Under the pieces are notes generated by a model. That model had not been told where the DNA came from. It saw nothing but the letters and a program-made list of their open reading frames with translations, and did not search any database. From positions 62,001 through 126,000 of the forward strand of contig JAXJXV010000008.1 of assembly GCA_036307305.1 (NCBI GenBank): a DNA stretch of 64,000 nt, written 5' to 3'. Each line of letters begins with the position of its first letter. The first letter of the stretch is position 1. The translations under genes and the position numbers were made by a program. The DNA is from SIG607 sp036307305. GTDB taxonomy: Bacteria > Bacillota > Clostridia > Oscillospirales > Acutalibacteraceae. Positions 16,441 through 25,200 of the stretch are shown piece by piece.

Positions 16441-17539
16441 CTGTATGAGCCTTCTTTCCTATGTCGTCTTTTATAATTTTGAAGATTGCGGCGGTAAGGG
16501 GTACGAAAATAAGCATACCGGGGATACCGAACACGCCGCCGCCCACCGTAACAGCCGCAAGTACCCAGATAGCAGGAAGACCTATAGACGAGCCTACCAC
16601 CTTGGGATAAATAAGATTGCCCTCCAACTGCTGAAGCACTACGATATATATTATAAATATAAGAGCTTTAATAGGAGCCTCGGTTAAAATCATAAAGGCG
16701 CCCACAGCCGCGCCGATAAAGGCGCCCACTATTGGAATAAGCGCGGTAAAGGCAATGAGTGCGCCAATCATAGTAGCGTAGGGAAGCTTCAAAATAAGCA
16801 TACCCACAGTGCAAAGCACACCGAGGATAACGGCTTCAATACACTGTCCCACTATGTAACGGTGGAAGCTGTCGTTAATAACCTTAACCGTGTAGCTGAT
16901 TTTTTTATATATACCGTCTTTTAAATAATGCTTACAAACCTTTTTGACCTGACCTATAAGTCTTACCTTGCCGATAAGGAAATAAATTGCAAAAATCAAA
17001 CTTAAAAAGCCTGTAACAACACCTGAGAAAACGGCAGTAACGGAAGATATAACCATACTTACCACACTGCCCACACCCGTCGTTGCAAAGCCCAGTATGT
17101 CAGTAATCCTCTGTTGCCAGTTGATTTCGCGCAGAGAAGCGATAAGCTCGTCTGAGATAAACTCAACCTCGCTGAGCCTTGTAATAGAATTACCGATTGC
17201 AGTAGGCAGTTTTTCAATAATAACCTGAATACAGGAAACAAGCTCAGGCACCACAAGACCGATAACGAGAGCAATTACGGCAAGAACGGTGAGAAAAGCG
17301 CCCAGCATACAAACGGGAAGCCGTGTTTTCTTCACAAACTTATTTTTTGATTTAGGAAAATAATGACGCTGATAGAAGGTCATTATAATATTAACAAGAT
17401 AAGCAATAACGAAACCGATAATAATGGGAGCAGACGCGCCGAGAATAGCCACCGAAACGCTGTCCCAGTAGCTTATGCATAGATATAACAAAAATACGGA
17501 AAAACAAAGCTTAAAGCAAAGCTTCCAGTTGAAATTCAT
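16424..17539 (-). CDS. AI-2E family transporter (TqsA/YdbI-type permease)
   Basis: Polytopic membrane protein of 371 residues with about eight hydrophobic segments and the family C-terminal stretches IPIVGAFIGAAVGAF, QQLEGNLIYPKVVGSSIGLP and GGGVFGIPGMLIFVPL. Family members export small molecules or ions; substrate unknown. The start is ATG 17539 (MNFNWKLCF); the frame continues upstream through GTG and TTG codons that overlap the GGTTGGTGA ribosome site. It is followed by the alarmone synthetase with a 17-base overlap. Confidence 0.85.
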   Translation of the reverse strand: MNFNWKLCFKLCFSVFLLYLCISYWDSVSVAILGASAPIIIGFVIAYLVNIIMTFYQRHYFPKSKNKFVKKTRLPVCMLGAFLTVLAVIALVIGLVVPELVSCIQVIIEKLPTAIGNSITRLSEVEFISDELIASLREINWQQRITDILGFATTGVGSVVSMVISSVTAVFSGVVTGFLSLIFAIYFLIGKVRLIGQVKKVCKHYLKDGIYKKISYTVKVINDSFHRYIVGQCIEAVILGVLCTVGMLILKLPYATMIGALIAFTALIPIVGAFIGAAVGAFMILTEAPIKALIFIIYIVVLQQLEGNLIYPKVVGSSIGLPAIWVLAAVTVGGGVFGIPGMLIFVPLTAAIFKIIKDDIGKKAHTDVPQG

Positions 17540-17572
17540 TTTTTTCACCAACCAAAAAATATTTACAGTTTA

Positions 17573-17601
17573 ATTATAATATGTTATTGCAATTTAATCA
17601 A
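17573..17601 (-). promoter_or_regulatory. Sigma-A promoter of the AI-2E permease-alarmone synthetase operon
   Basis: Minus strand: -35 TTGATT (17596-17601), 17-base spacer, consensus -10 TATAAT (17573-17578), 34 bases before the ATG. Confidence 0.65.
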
Positions 17602-17650
17602 TAAATTATTTGTTAATAATAAAATTTTATTATAAGACGGACGCGGGAGG

Positions 17651-17705
17651 ACAGTTCCCCCTACTCCCTATTCCCTACTCCCTATTCCCTACTCCCTATT
17701 CCCTA
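17651..17705 (+). repeat. Heptamer repeat (TAGGGAN)n downstream of the GH16 gene
   Basis: Six to seven consecutive heptamers of the form CCCTANT (variable base C, T, C, T, C, T) at about 17660-17705. On the minus strand they read TAGGGAA/TAGGGAG alternately. They are preceded by a degenerate type-A palindrome arm (GGGAGGACAGTTCCCC) and directly adjoin the GH16 terminator. Confidence 0.85.
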
Positions 17706-17740
17706 AAAAAGCGTTGCACCTTCAAGTGCAACGCTTTTTG
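17705..17740 (-). terminator. Rho-independent terminator of the GH16 gene
   Basis: Stem GCGTTGCAC / GTGCAACGC (17711-17719 with 17726-17734), six-base loop, A tract on one side and T tract on the other, so it can work in both directions. It starts two bases after the stop codon. Confidence 0.9.
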
Positions 17741-17741
17741 T

Positions 17742-20700
17742 TTAATGATAATCTACAGTTTCAACGCCGTCTTTGTACTGATAAAGCTTACAAGAATAAA
17801 TCTTATAGTCGATAGTTTCCATTCCGTTTTCTTTGAAAATATTGTTGGTATCGGAATGATTTTTTGCCTGTCCGCTAACACCTGCATAAGAAACCATTAC
17901 ACCGTGTGAGAAGCAAACGTAAGCTTCCTGATGGAAACATTCCATACCCTTTGAGTTAGGATTATCATTATAGAAGTCTGCCGAACCGTCAATTCTTATT
18001 TTATAATAAGGTTCACTTACAGGAACGCCGTCTACAACCTGCGCGTCAATGTAGAACGCCATATATTCAGGTGTCCATTCAAAGCCGTAGCGGTGTCTGC
18101 TACGAGCACTATCAAGATTAGTGCCGAAACTAGTGTAGCTCTGACCTTGACTGCCTTTCATAAACAGCTTTTTGGCATCATCAACAGTTCCGTAAGCCAA
18201 CTGTACGCTTGTGCTACCACCCTCATCAAGCGAATACCACTTGTGAAGCTGTGGAACAACGGCAGTAGTAGGATTACCGTATTCATAACCTGCTATTGTC
18301 TTTCTTGACAAACCGAATACCTCGAAGATATCAACCTCAAGCTTACTTTTAACGTCAGCGGGATATTTACTGCTGTCAAACTCATACTGAGGTCTCAGCC
18401 AGAAGGCCGGCCATGAACCGTAAGCAAAGGGAACCTGCGCATCCATCTCAAGATATCCGTACTTAAACGACATCTGATTTTTACTGTTTACGCACTTTGC
18501 CATATCATAGTGCAGATTACTTTCTGAGAAATCCTCAGACTCTTTGATACGTAAAATCATAGCGCCGTCTTCGATTATCCAGTTATCTCCACCCTTTACT
18601 ATATTATAAGTAGCATAGGCGCCTTCTCCACTGGAAGCGTTTGTATCCTGATGTAAATCGTTAAGATATTTTACGTTATCACTCTGTTCAATACCCGCAG
18701 ACCAAACAAGATATCTTCTGTTGGGGTCGATTGTAGAACCGCCGCCATTATCAACATAGCTGATACTGCGGTTTATAGTATCTGAGTAAATAGTATGCTC
18801 TATGCCCTGCTCGTCGGCAAAGGTAATATAACCTCTTACAATCAAATCGTAGTCAGCCATACTGCTGTCAAAGCCGTTTACGTAGGTCGAGAAGGTCATA
18901 AGAGAATATTCATATTCCCAACAGTAGTTGAAATTATCGGTCTTCTTTTCAGAAACCGTACCCTGTGAGCCGAGAGTCATACCGCCCAGATAAATAGAAT
19001 TATTCGTGTACTTATCAATTGCGCCGTTTTTGTAGATAAAACCGCGCTCGATAATATTAAAGGTTTTGCCGTCAAGAATAATAGTCGAGCCGTCAACCGT
19101 TTCATAGTTGAAATAATATCTCAGTGCCTGATTTTTAGAGGTAGTTGCGGCTTCTTCAGTAAGAATAGAAGCGCCGTCTGTACCGATAACCGTTCCTAAA
19201 TCGGTAAGAGTAAAGTCGGTAAAGTAAATATCGTTATCCTCGCCGCTAAGGTTGGATTTTGTTATATTTTGAATAAAGCTAACGTAAAGCTCCTTATAGC
19301 CGTCAGAAAGAACAATATCGTCTCCGCCTGCTATATCATCAACCATACCGCCAAGGTCGGCAGTGATATAGAACTCTGCCTTCTTCCAGTCGCCCTCGCC
19401 CTTTGCAATGGTATACTGGGTAATTTCAGAGCCGTACATATAAATATTATTCTTGTGAGCAGTCTTGAATCGCAAAGTAAGGTCGGTGTTCATATCCACA
19501 GCCTTGTAGAAGAAGCTCACCTTGTAGGTGTGACCGTCCTCAACAGAGCCTAAACGGAACATATTGGTGCCCTTGCTAACGGCGGAGTTCATTCTCTCTA
19601 CCTTTTCGGCTTCGGTGGAAACGATATCGTCCTTGTCGGCGTAGTCCTTGCCGTAAAGATTTACGTATTCGTCATAACCGTAAGGATTATAGCGAAGAGC
19701 GTTTACCATTTCGCCGTTCTTCTCAACCTCTGCAGAAAGAAGTCCCTTAGCGCCGCTATAAACATAAGCCGCATAACCGCCGGGGTTTTCGTTGACGTGG
19801 CTGATTAAATAGTTTGCGTTGTAAAGCATTGTAATATCGCTTGGATAAACCTTTGCTTCATAGCGATCGTAGGCGGCAACGTCGGTGTACCAGTAATTGT
19901 CAACGCTGTCGGTTTCAGGAGGTGTCAGCGCAGAGCCTATATTTTCCTTTTGAAGCTCTGCAGTAAATCCTTCGCCGTCACTATAGTAATTATAAACTAC
20001 AGCGCTCTTTCCCTCTTCAACCTCAATAAGAGTGATTTCCTTAATGACAAATTCAGGAACACTTAAAGGCTTATAGGGATAAACAGTATATTCCTGTCCG
20101 TCCTTAGTATAGGTATAGTGAGTTACTCCGTTGTCGTCACAGGCAACGCGCTCTGCTCTGTAACCTTCAATGGTGCCGTAAATAGAAAGTACGGGAACAC
20201 TGTCTGTAAAATCCTCGGTAATAAGGGTGGTCATTGCAGTGAGATACTCGCCCGTTACCTTCTTTTCGCCGTTGGTAACGGCAGAGGACCAGTAATTAGC
20301 ATAGCTTTGGATGTGAATATCGTCGGCGCCCCTGTCTACGTAATCGTAAGGTCTGCCTGCAGAAAGAAGGAAGCTGGAGCTACCCTCCTTCGTAACCTTG
20401 TAGGTAATAACTGCCGTATAGGTGGTGTTAGGCTTTGCAATAAGCATATTGCCATTTTTATCTTTAAGGGTTAAAGAACTGTTTACACCCCAACCCAGAT
20501 TTACCACCTGACCGATTTCATGAGAATCCTCTTTAAAGGCAGAATCGGTAATATAACCCTTACCCACGTACTGCTCGGTGCCGTCGGTTTTGTCGGGATT
20601 AAAATGTACCGCCTGACCGCTGTAGGCGTTTTTGGTGAATAAGATGCCCTCGTCGGTGTACTTAACGGTAGCCCAACCGCCCTCGGTTACAGAGTTGCGG

Positions 20701-21959
20701 TACTCGTCGTCCAGCATATATCCGTAACCGTGAGTAGTAGTATTAACGTAGCCCTCATAATTCTTATCGTAGGACTCAGCGTAATCTCCCCATTTAGCGT
20801 AAGCGTGAGCTTCCATGGAATCGTTAACGGGAACGGTTGGTACCTTTATGCTGGTTATAGGCTTGGTTAACTCAGCATCACTGTACCAACCTGCAAAATA
20901 TTTACCCTCAGGCGCAGTGGGAATAGAGTCGAAAGCCAGTTCCATACCCGCAGTTACGCCCTCGGTAATAACGAGGTCGCTGTCAATACCGTTGTTGTAG
21001 TGATAGGTGATAGTGGGAGCATCCAGCTCAACCACACTGTAGGAAACGTCGTCAATATAGAAATAATCGTAGGTGTTTGCGTTATCGACATTTACAAATA
21101 TATACAAATTCTTGTAATCGTTAATAGTATAGGGAGAAGTGGTAAAATACATTACACCCGTGTGCCATACACCCGTCTGTATAGAGCTGTCAAAGGTGAT
21201 TTTGCTTTCATCATACACAACTCTCTTACCGTTTTCGCTGTCGCCATCACCCCAAAGATTGCTGTGACCTGTGTAAGCAATCAGCGTTATTGGTGTAGTT
21301 AAAGCTTTTTCAATATAATATTTAAAGGTTAGTTTGTATGTAGTAGATGTTTCCGTTTTACCAAGAACGATAGAATGTTCACGCTGTCCGTTTCTGATTT
21401 GATAGAACTGTTGTGAAGTGTAATCAGGCGCACTATCAAAGTTGTTTTTAACAAAAATACCATCAACAAGATGATAATAGTCATTATATTTGTCTGACCA
21501 ATTATCAGGCTGTTTAGTAGGAATAGCAAAATGTGTGTTAGAAATTTTTGCAGATTTATTTCCACTATAAGCAAAATCGGAACTTGGCTGAACAACCATA
21601 GATTTACCTGCATAATAGTCGTTATAGTAGTTTTCAAAGCTGATAACGGGGTTTTCGTAGTAGTAAACCGAATAGTGAGTGTTAACAGCCGTTTTTGGTA
21701 CGGCAACAAGACTGCTGTCAGACATAGACCAGTAGTTATCGGTAATTCTTGACGCAGTAACAGAAGGGTAGGAAATGTCACTGCCCTTGTCGTAAACCTC
21801 ACACCAGCTTTCAGCGCCCTTGTTGAAGGTAACGGTGCTGACGCCCAGAATGTCTCCAATGTCAATCTCAGTGTCATCCTTACCACCCTGAGCAATAATG
21901 CTAACGGTAGAACCCATAAGCATTACAAAACAAAGCAAGAAACATAATAGTTTTTTCAA
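17742..21959 (-). CDS. Secreted multidomain GH16 glycoside hydrolase
   Basis: Extracellular beta-glycanase of 1405 residues. TTG at 21959 is taken as start: GGGAGAG lies eight bases upstream and KKLLCFLLCFVMLMGSTVSIIA is a clean Sec signal peptide. Layout: beta-sandwich binding-like module (about 30-320), an InlB/Flg_new-type repeat (ITYHYNNGIDSD...GKYFAGWYSDAELTKP...YAKWGDY, about 320-395), two further jelly-roll-like modules (about 430-660 and 690-960), an unassigned module (about 965-1110), then a C-terminal GH16 domain (about 1115-1405) with GSWPAFWLRP and the catalytic EVDIFE (ExDxxE). GH16 enzymes cut beta-1,3/1,4-glucans, galactans or similar; substrate not determinable. No LPxTG or dockerin. 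Confidence 0.85.
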   Translation of the reverse strand: MKKLLCFLLCFVMLMGSTVSIIAQGGKDDTEIDIGDILGVSTVTFNKGAESWCEVYDKGSDISYPSVTASRITDNYWSMSDSSLVAVPKTAVNTHYSVYYYENPVISFENYYNDYYAGKSMVVQPSSDFAYSGNKSAKISNTHFAIPTKQPDNWSDKYNDYYHLVDGIFVKNNFDSAPDYTSQQFYQIRNGQREHSIVLGKTETSTTYKLTFKYYIEKALTTPITLIAYTGHSNLWGDGDSENGKRVVYDESKITFDSSIQTGVWHTGVMYFTTSPYTINDYKNLYIFVNVDNANTYDYFYIDDVSYSVVELDAPTITYHYNNGIDSDLVITEGVTAGMELAFDSIPTAPEGKYFAGWYSDAELTKPITSIKVPTVPVNDSMEAHAYAKWGDYAESYDKNYEGYVNTTTHGYGYMLDDEYRNSVTEGGWATVKYTDEGILFTKNAYSGQAVHFNPDKTDGTEQYVGKGYITDSAFKEDSHEIGQVVNLGWGVNSSLTLKDKNGNMLIAKPNTTYTAVITYKVTKEGSSSFLLSAGRPYDYVDRGADDIHIQSYANYWSSAVTNGEKKVTGEYLTAMTTLITEDFTDSVPVLSIYGTIEGYRAERVACDDNGVTHYTYTKDGQEYTVYPYKPLSVPEFVIKEITLIEVEEGKSAVVYNYYSDGEGFTAELQKENIGSALTPPETDSVDNYWYTDVAAYDRYEAKVYPSDITMLYNANYLISHVNENPGGYAAYVYSGAKGLLSAEVEKNGEMVNALRYNPYGYDEYVNLYGKDYADKDDIVSTEAEKVERMNSAVSKGTNMFRLGSVEDGHTYKVSFFYKAVDMNTDLTLRFKTAHKNNIYMYGSEITQYTIAKGEGDWKKAEFYITADLGGMVDDIAGGDDIVLSDGYKELYVSFIQNITKSNLSGEDNDIYFTDFTLTDLGTVIGTDGASILTEEAATTSKNQALRYYFNYETVDGSTIILDGKTFNIIERGFIYKNGAIDKYTNNSIYLGGMTLGSQGTVSEKKTDNFNYCWEYEYSLMTFSTYVNGFDSSMADYDLIVRGYITFADEQGIEHTIYSDTINRSISYVDNGGGSTIDPNRRYLVWSAGIEQSDNVKYLNDLHQDTNASSGEGAYATYNIVKGGDNWIIEDGAMILRIKESEDFSESNLHYDMAKCVNSKNQMSFKYGYLEMDAQVPFAYGSWPAFWLRPQYEFDSSKYPADVKSKLEVDIFEVFGLSRKTIAGYEYGNPTTAVVPQLHKWYSLDEGGSTSVQLAYGTVDDAKKLFMKGSQGQSYTSFGTNLDSARSRHRYGFEWTPEYMAFYIDAQVVDGVPVSEPYYKIRIDGSADFYNDNPNSKGMECFHQEAYVCFSHGVMVSYAGVSGQAKNHSDTNNIFKENGMETIDYKIYSCKLYQYKDGVETVDYH

Positions 21960-21992
21960 ATAGAACACTCTCCCTTGTATTATTGTAGTTAA

Positions 21993-22021
21993 ATTTTATC
22001 GTTTTTCGAACATTTTGTCAA
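21993..22021 (-). promoter_or_regulatory. Sigma-A promoter of the GH16 gene
   Basis: Minus strand: perfect -35 TTGACA (22016-22021), 17-base spacer, -10 TAAAAT (21993-21998), about 33 bases before the TTG start. The -35 and flank also match eight of nine bases of a Spo0A box, which I attribute to chance. Confidence 0.7.
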
Positions 22022-22055
22022 GCAATTTAACAATAATTGTCTATGTTGGAGAGGG

Positions 22056-22231
22056 AGTGAGTACAGTCTCTACGGCTACAGTGTAGGGGAGGACTTGTTG
22101 TCCTCCCGCATAGATACTGCTAAACTAACGGGCGGATACAAATCCGCCCCTACGAACGTTTAATACAGCCTCTACGGCTACGGTGTAGGGGAGGACTTGT
22201 TGTCCTCCCGCATAGATACTGCAAGACTAAC
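22056..22231 (+). repeat. REPIN-like block: A(+)B(-) pair plus a second A half-unit
   Basis: Type-A palindrome 22083-22108, 20-base spacer, type-B inverted 22129-22153 (a complete REPIN of 71 bases), then a second A at 22185-22210 with the start of the next spacer. The two A copies are 102 bases apart and their flanks (ACAGYCTCTACGGCTACRGT) are nearly identical, so this is 1.5 tandem copies of a composite unit. Confidence 0.9.
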
Positions 22232-22244
22232 GTTTACCGCAACA

Positions 22245-22275
22245 AAAAACGGCTTCTTTCGAAGCCGTTTTTTTA
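22245..22275 (-). terminator. Rho-independent terminator of the large modular surface-protein gene
   Basis: Stem ACGGCTTC / GAAGCCGT (22249-22256 with 22261-22268), tetraloop TTTC, flanked by A6 and T7 runs, so it is functional on either strand. It lies six bases after the stop of the 1723-residue gene. Confidence 0.9.
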
Positions 22276-22280
22276 TTCAA

Positions 22281-25200
22281 TTAGTGGAAGCTACCTGCAT
22301 CAATAATGCCGTTTACACTTCTGTTAGTGTTCTCAGAGTATACTGTGTAGAGTTTGCCGTTAGCATCCTTAAAGGTTACGTAACCCTTAACAATAAGCTT
22401 ACTATCCATAAGTGACTCTGTGAAGCCCTTAACGTAGGTGGAGAAGGTCATTACGCCGTTCTCGTTACTCCAACATTCGTTGAAGTTCTCAGTTTTTGCA
22501 GAGTACTTAACTGTGCCATTGTTGTTAGTAGGACGGAAGAGACCTGTGTATTGACCAGAAGCATTGGTATATTTACCAATTGCGCCGTTGGTGTATACAA
22601 AGCCACGCTCTACTACTTCGAACTCTTCGTCACCGAGCTTAATGGTAGAACCATCATCAGTTTCGTAAGAGAAGTAGAAACGCATTGCCTGTCTGCCGTT
22701 ATCAGCCTCTTTAAGAACTGATGCTCCTCCCTTACCTACTGCTGCACCGAGGTCTACGTACTCGAAGTCAGCAAAATAAATTTGGTTGTCACAGCCTGTT
22801 GTGTCGTGACTGGTAATGGTCTGATTGAAGTAAATGTAGAAATACTCTCTTATTGCTTCCTTACTGTCATCAAAGCCTGCAACAGCAGTAGTTTTATTTG
22901 CGGCTGCATCGTAGGTGATATAGTAGGTGAAGTCGTACCATGTTTCACCTGCAACGATTTTTTCAGCCTTGATATCGTAGAAGCTGCCAAGCCAAGAAGT
23001 AACGCCCCAGATGTTGTTTTGAATACCTGATGCAAAATGAACGCTCATATCAGCTTCAATCTTATCAGCCTTGATGGAGAAGCTTACCTTATAAGTATGA
23101 CCGTCAACAGCTTTACCCATACGGAAAATCTGTGTTGGCTTGTTGTAGTGGTCTTTCAACTGAGCAAGCTTACCTGCTTCAGTGGTCTGATAATCCTTAG
23201 AGTTGATATCCTTGTCAACTTCTCTGTCTAAGCCCTTAGAATCATAATATTCTTCGTAACCTAAAGTGTTGAAGTAGATAACAGGAACAAGCTTACCATC
23301 TTTCTCAATAAACTTATTGGTCATTTCAGAACCGAAGTAGCAGTTTTCACTGGCAACAGCATGCTCAGGAGCCATCATATAGTCAGCATTCCAGTAGTTT
23401 GATAAGCCACTACCGTAAATCACTTCATTAGGAGAAATAGGATAGATTGCCTCTTTCTCGTAATACCAGTTGTTATCAGGATTGTTTGTTGCCTTGTATG
23501 CGCTAGTGCCGGTCTTACCAACAGAAACTGTGGTATCATAACCATTTGTACTGTCATAGGTAGTATAGGTAGCCGCACCCTCACCGGATTCAACTTCAAT
23601 AAGAGTAATGCTGGAAACGTAGATATGAGGATGATCTACGTATTCGTAAGGATAGTATGTGGTCTGTGCGCCTGTACTTGCATTTGTTACCACATAAGAT
23701 TCAACACCGTTAGCATCCTTTTCAATACGTCTTGCAGCAGCACCGGTTGCGCACGCGTAGAGTGTGAATACGGGTACATCATTCTTATCAAAAGCTTCAG
23801 GTGTAGTTACAGAGAATACCTGTGTTAAGTTCTGATTCTTGGGATATGCAGCCGCTGTTGCTTCCAAGCTTCCCTTCCAAATCTGAAGTTCTTCTGCAGA
23901 AACCATGCTACACTGATTCCATACATTTACATCAAAACCCTGCTTATCAAGATAAGCAGCTTTTTTACCTGCACCAAGATGCAGAGTCATTGAACCGTAA
24001 CCGCCAACTTCGTAGTTTATTACTGCAATATACTTGGTGTTAGGCTTAGCAATAAGAACGTTACCATTTTCATCTCTTACGGTGTAGCTTCCGCCAACAC
24101 CCCAACCAACTAACTTGGTTTCACCTACTGCAAGGTTAGTAGCATCAGCAATCAGGTCAGATGCAGAATCGGTCTGGCTAGTACCACCTGTGTTAGCTGG
24201 ATTCCATTTTGGTACAGAACCACCTGCACCCTTACCAATCATAATAGCGCCGTTAGAGCTACCTGCTAAGCCGGACCAACCCATACCCTCATTAATATCG
24301 GTTCTATAGGTTGTGCCGTTATAGTGAGCAATACCAAACTTAGTGCCTGCGCCTAAAGTATAGGTCTTGCCTTCGGTAGTATCAGCATAGTCACCCCATA
24401 CTGCATAAAGGGAAACCTTGCCGTACTGATTAGCGGTAGGAAGTGTAATTGTAGCGCCGCTTACCATATTGGTGCCTGTTTCGTTACGGGACCAGCCCTT
24501 GAAATACTTACCTGCAGGAGCAGAAGGAATATAATCTATTGCATAAGCACCGTCTGCGGTAAGGCCGTCGGTAACTGTCTTAAGAACCTTTCCGTCGCTG
24601 TCCTTATATGTTACGGAGAGAGTATTGTCTGTAAGCGCCTCGGTTTTAATATCGTCGAAGTAAACAACGCAGTTTCTTGCATTTGCACGGGTATCAGTAG
24701 TTGTTCTTACTCTGAATGCAATAGCCTGACCCATGCTATTTCCCGCAACAGCGTCAGTAGCGCTAACAACAATAGTACCTGTTACCCAACCGCCTGTTGC
24801 GGTCTTAGGAATAATATAGGTAGCACTAACCTGTGGATTGGTAATACCCCAGATATTATAGGTGTTAATCTGATAAGCATCAATCCGTATATCATAAGTG
24901 TTATCTTCAGGCACGCAGTACTTAAAGGTAATTTTATAGTTGTAGGAATATTTAGCGTAATCACCAAGACCCTTAACCATAAACATACCCTGTTCTAACT
25001 CACCTGATAAACGCTGTTTATAGTATTTATTTGCTACAAAATCAGGAGCTGTATCGCCTGTAAGCTGTGTAAAGGTATCGGTAGCCTCATTATAGGAATA
25101 ATATGCTTTCCAGTTGGTTGCCCAATCAGCAGGTTCGGAACCAATTACGCTAAGGTTAGTGTTTTCATACTTCATTGAAGTGCTGCCTTCATAGGCAATT

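Noticed and set aside
17660..17705. Telomere-like repeats (TAGGG pattern)
   Set aside because: The unit is a degenerate heptamer scattered in short internal blocks of a circular-type bacterial gene context, not a chromosome end.
22014..22022. Spo0A box at the GH16 promoter (TTTGTCAAG)
   Set aside because: It coincides with the reverse complement of a perfect TTGACA -35 element, which by itself gives most of the match.
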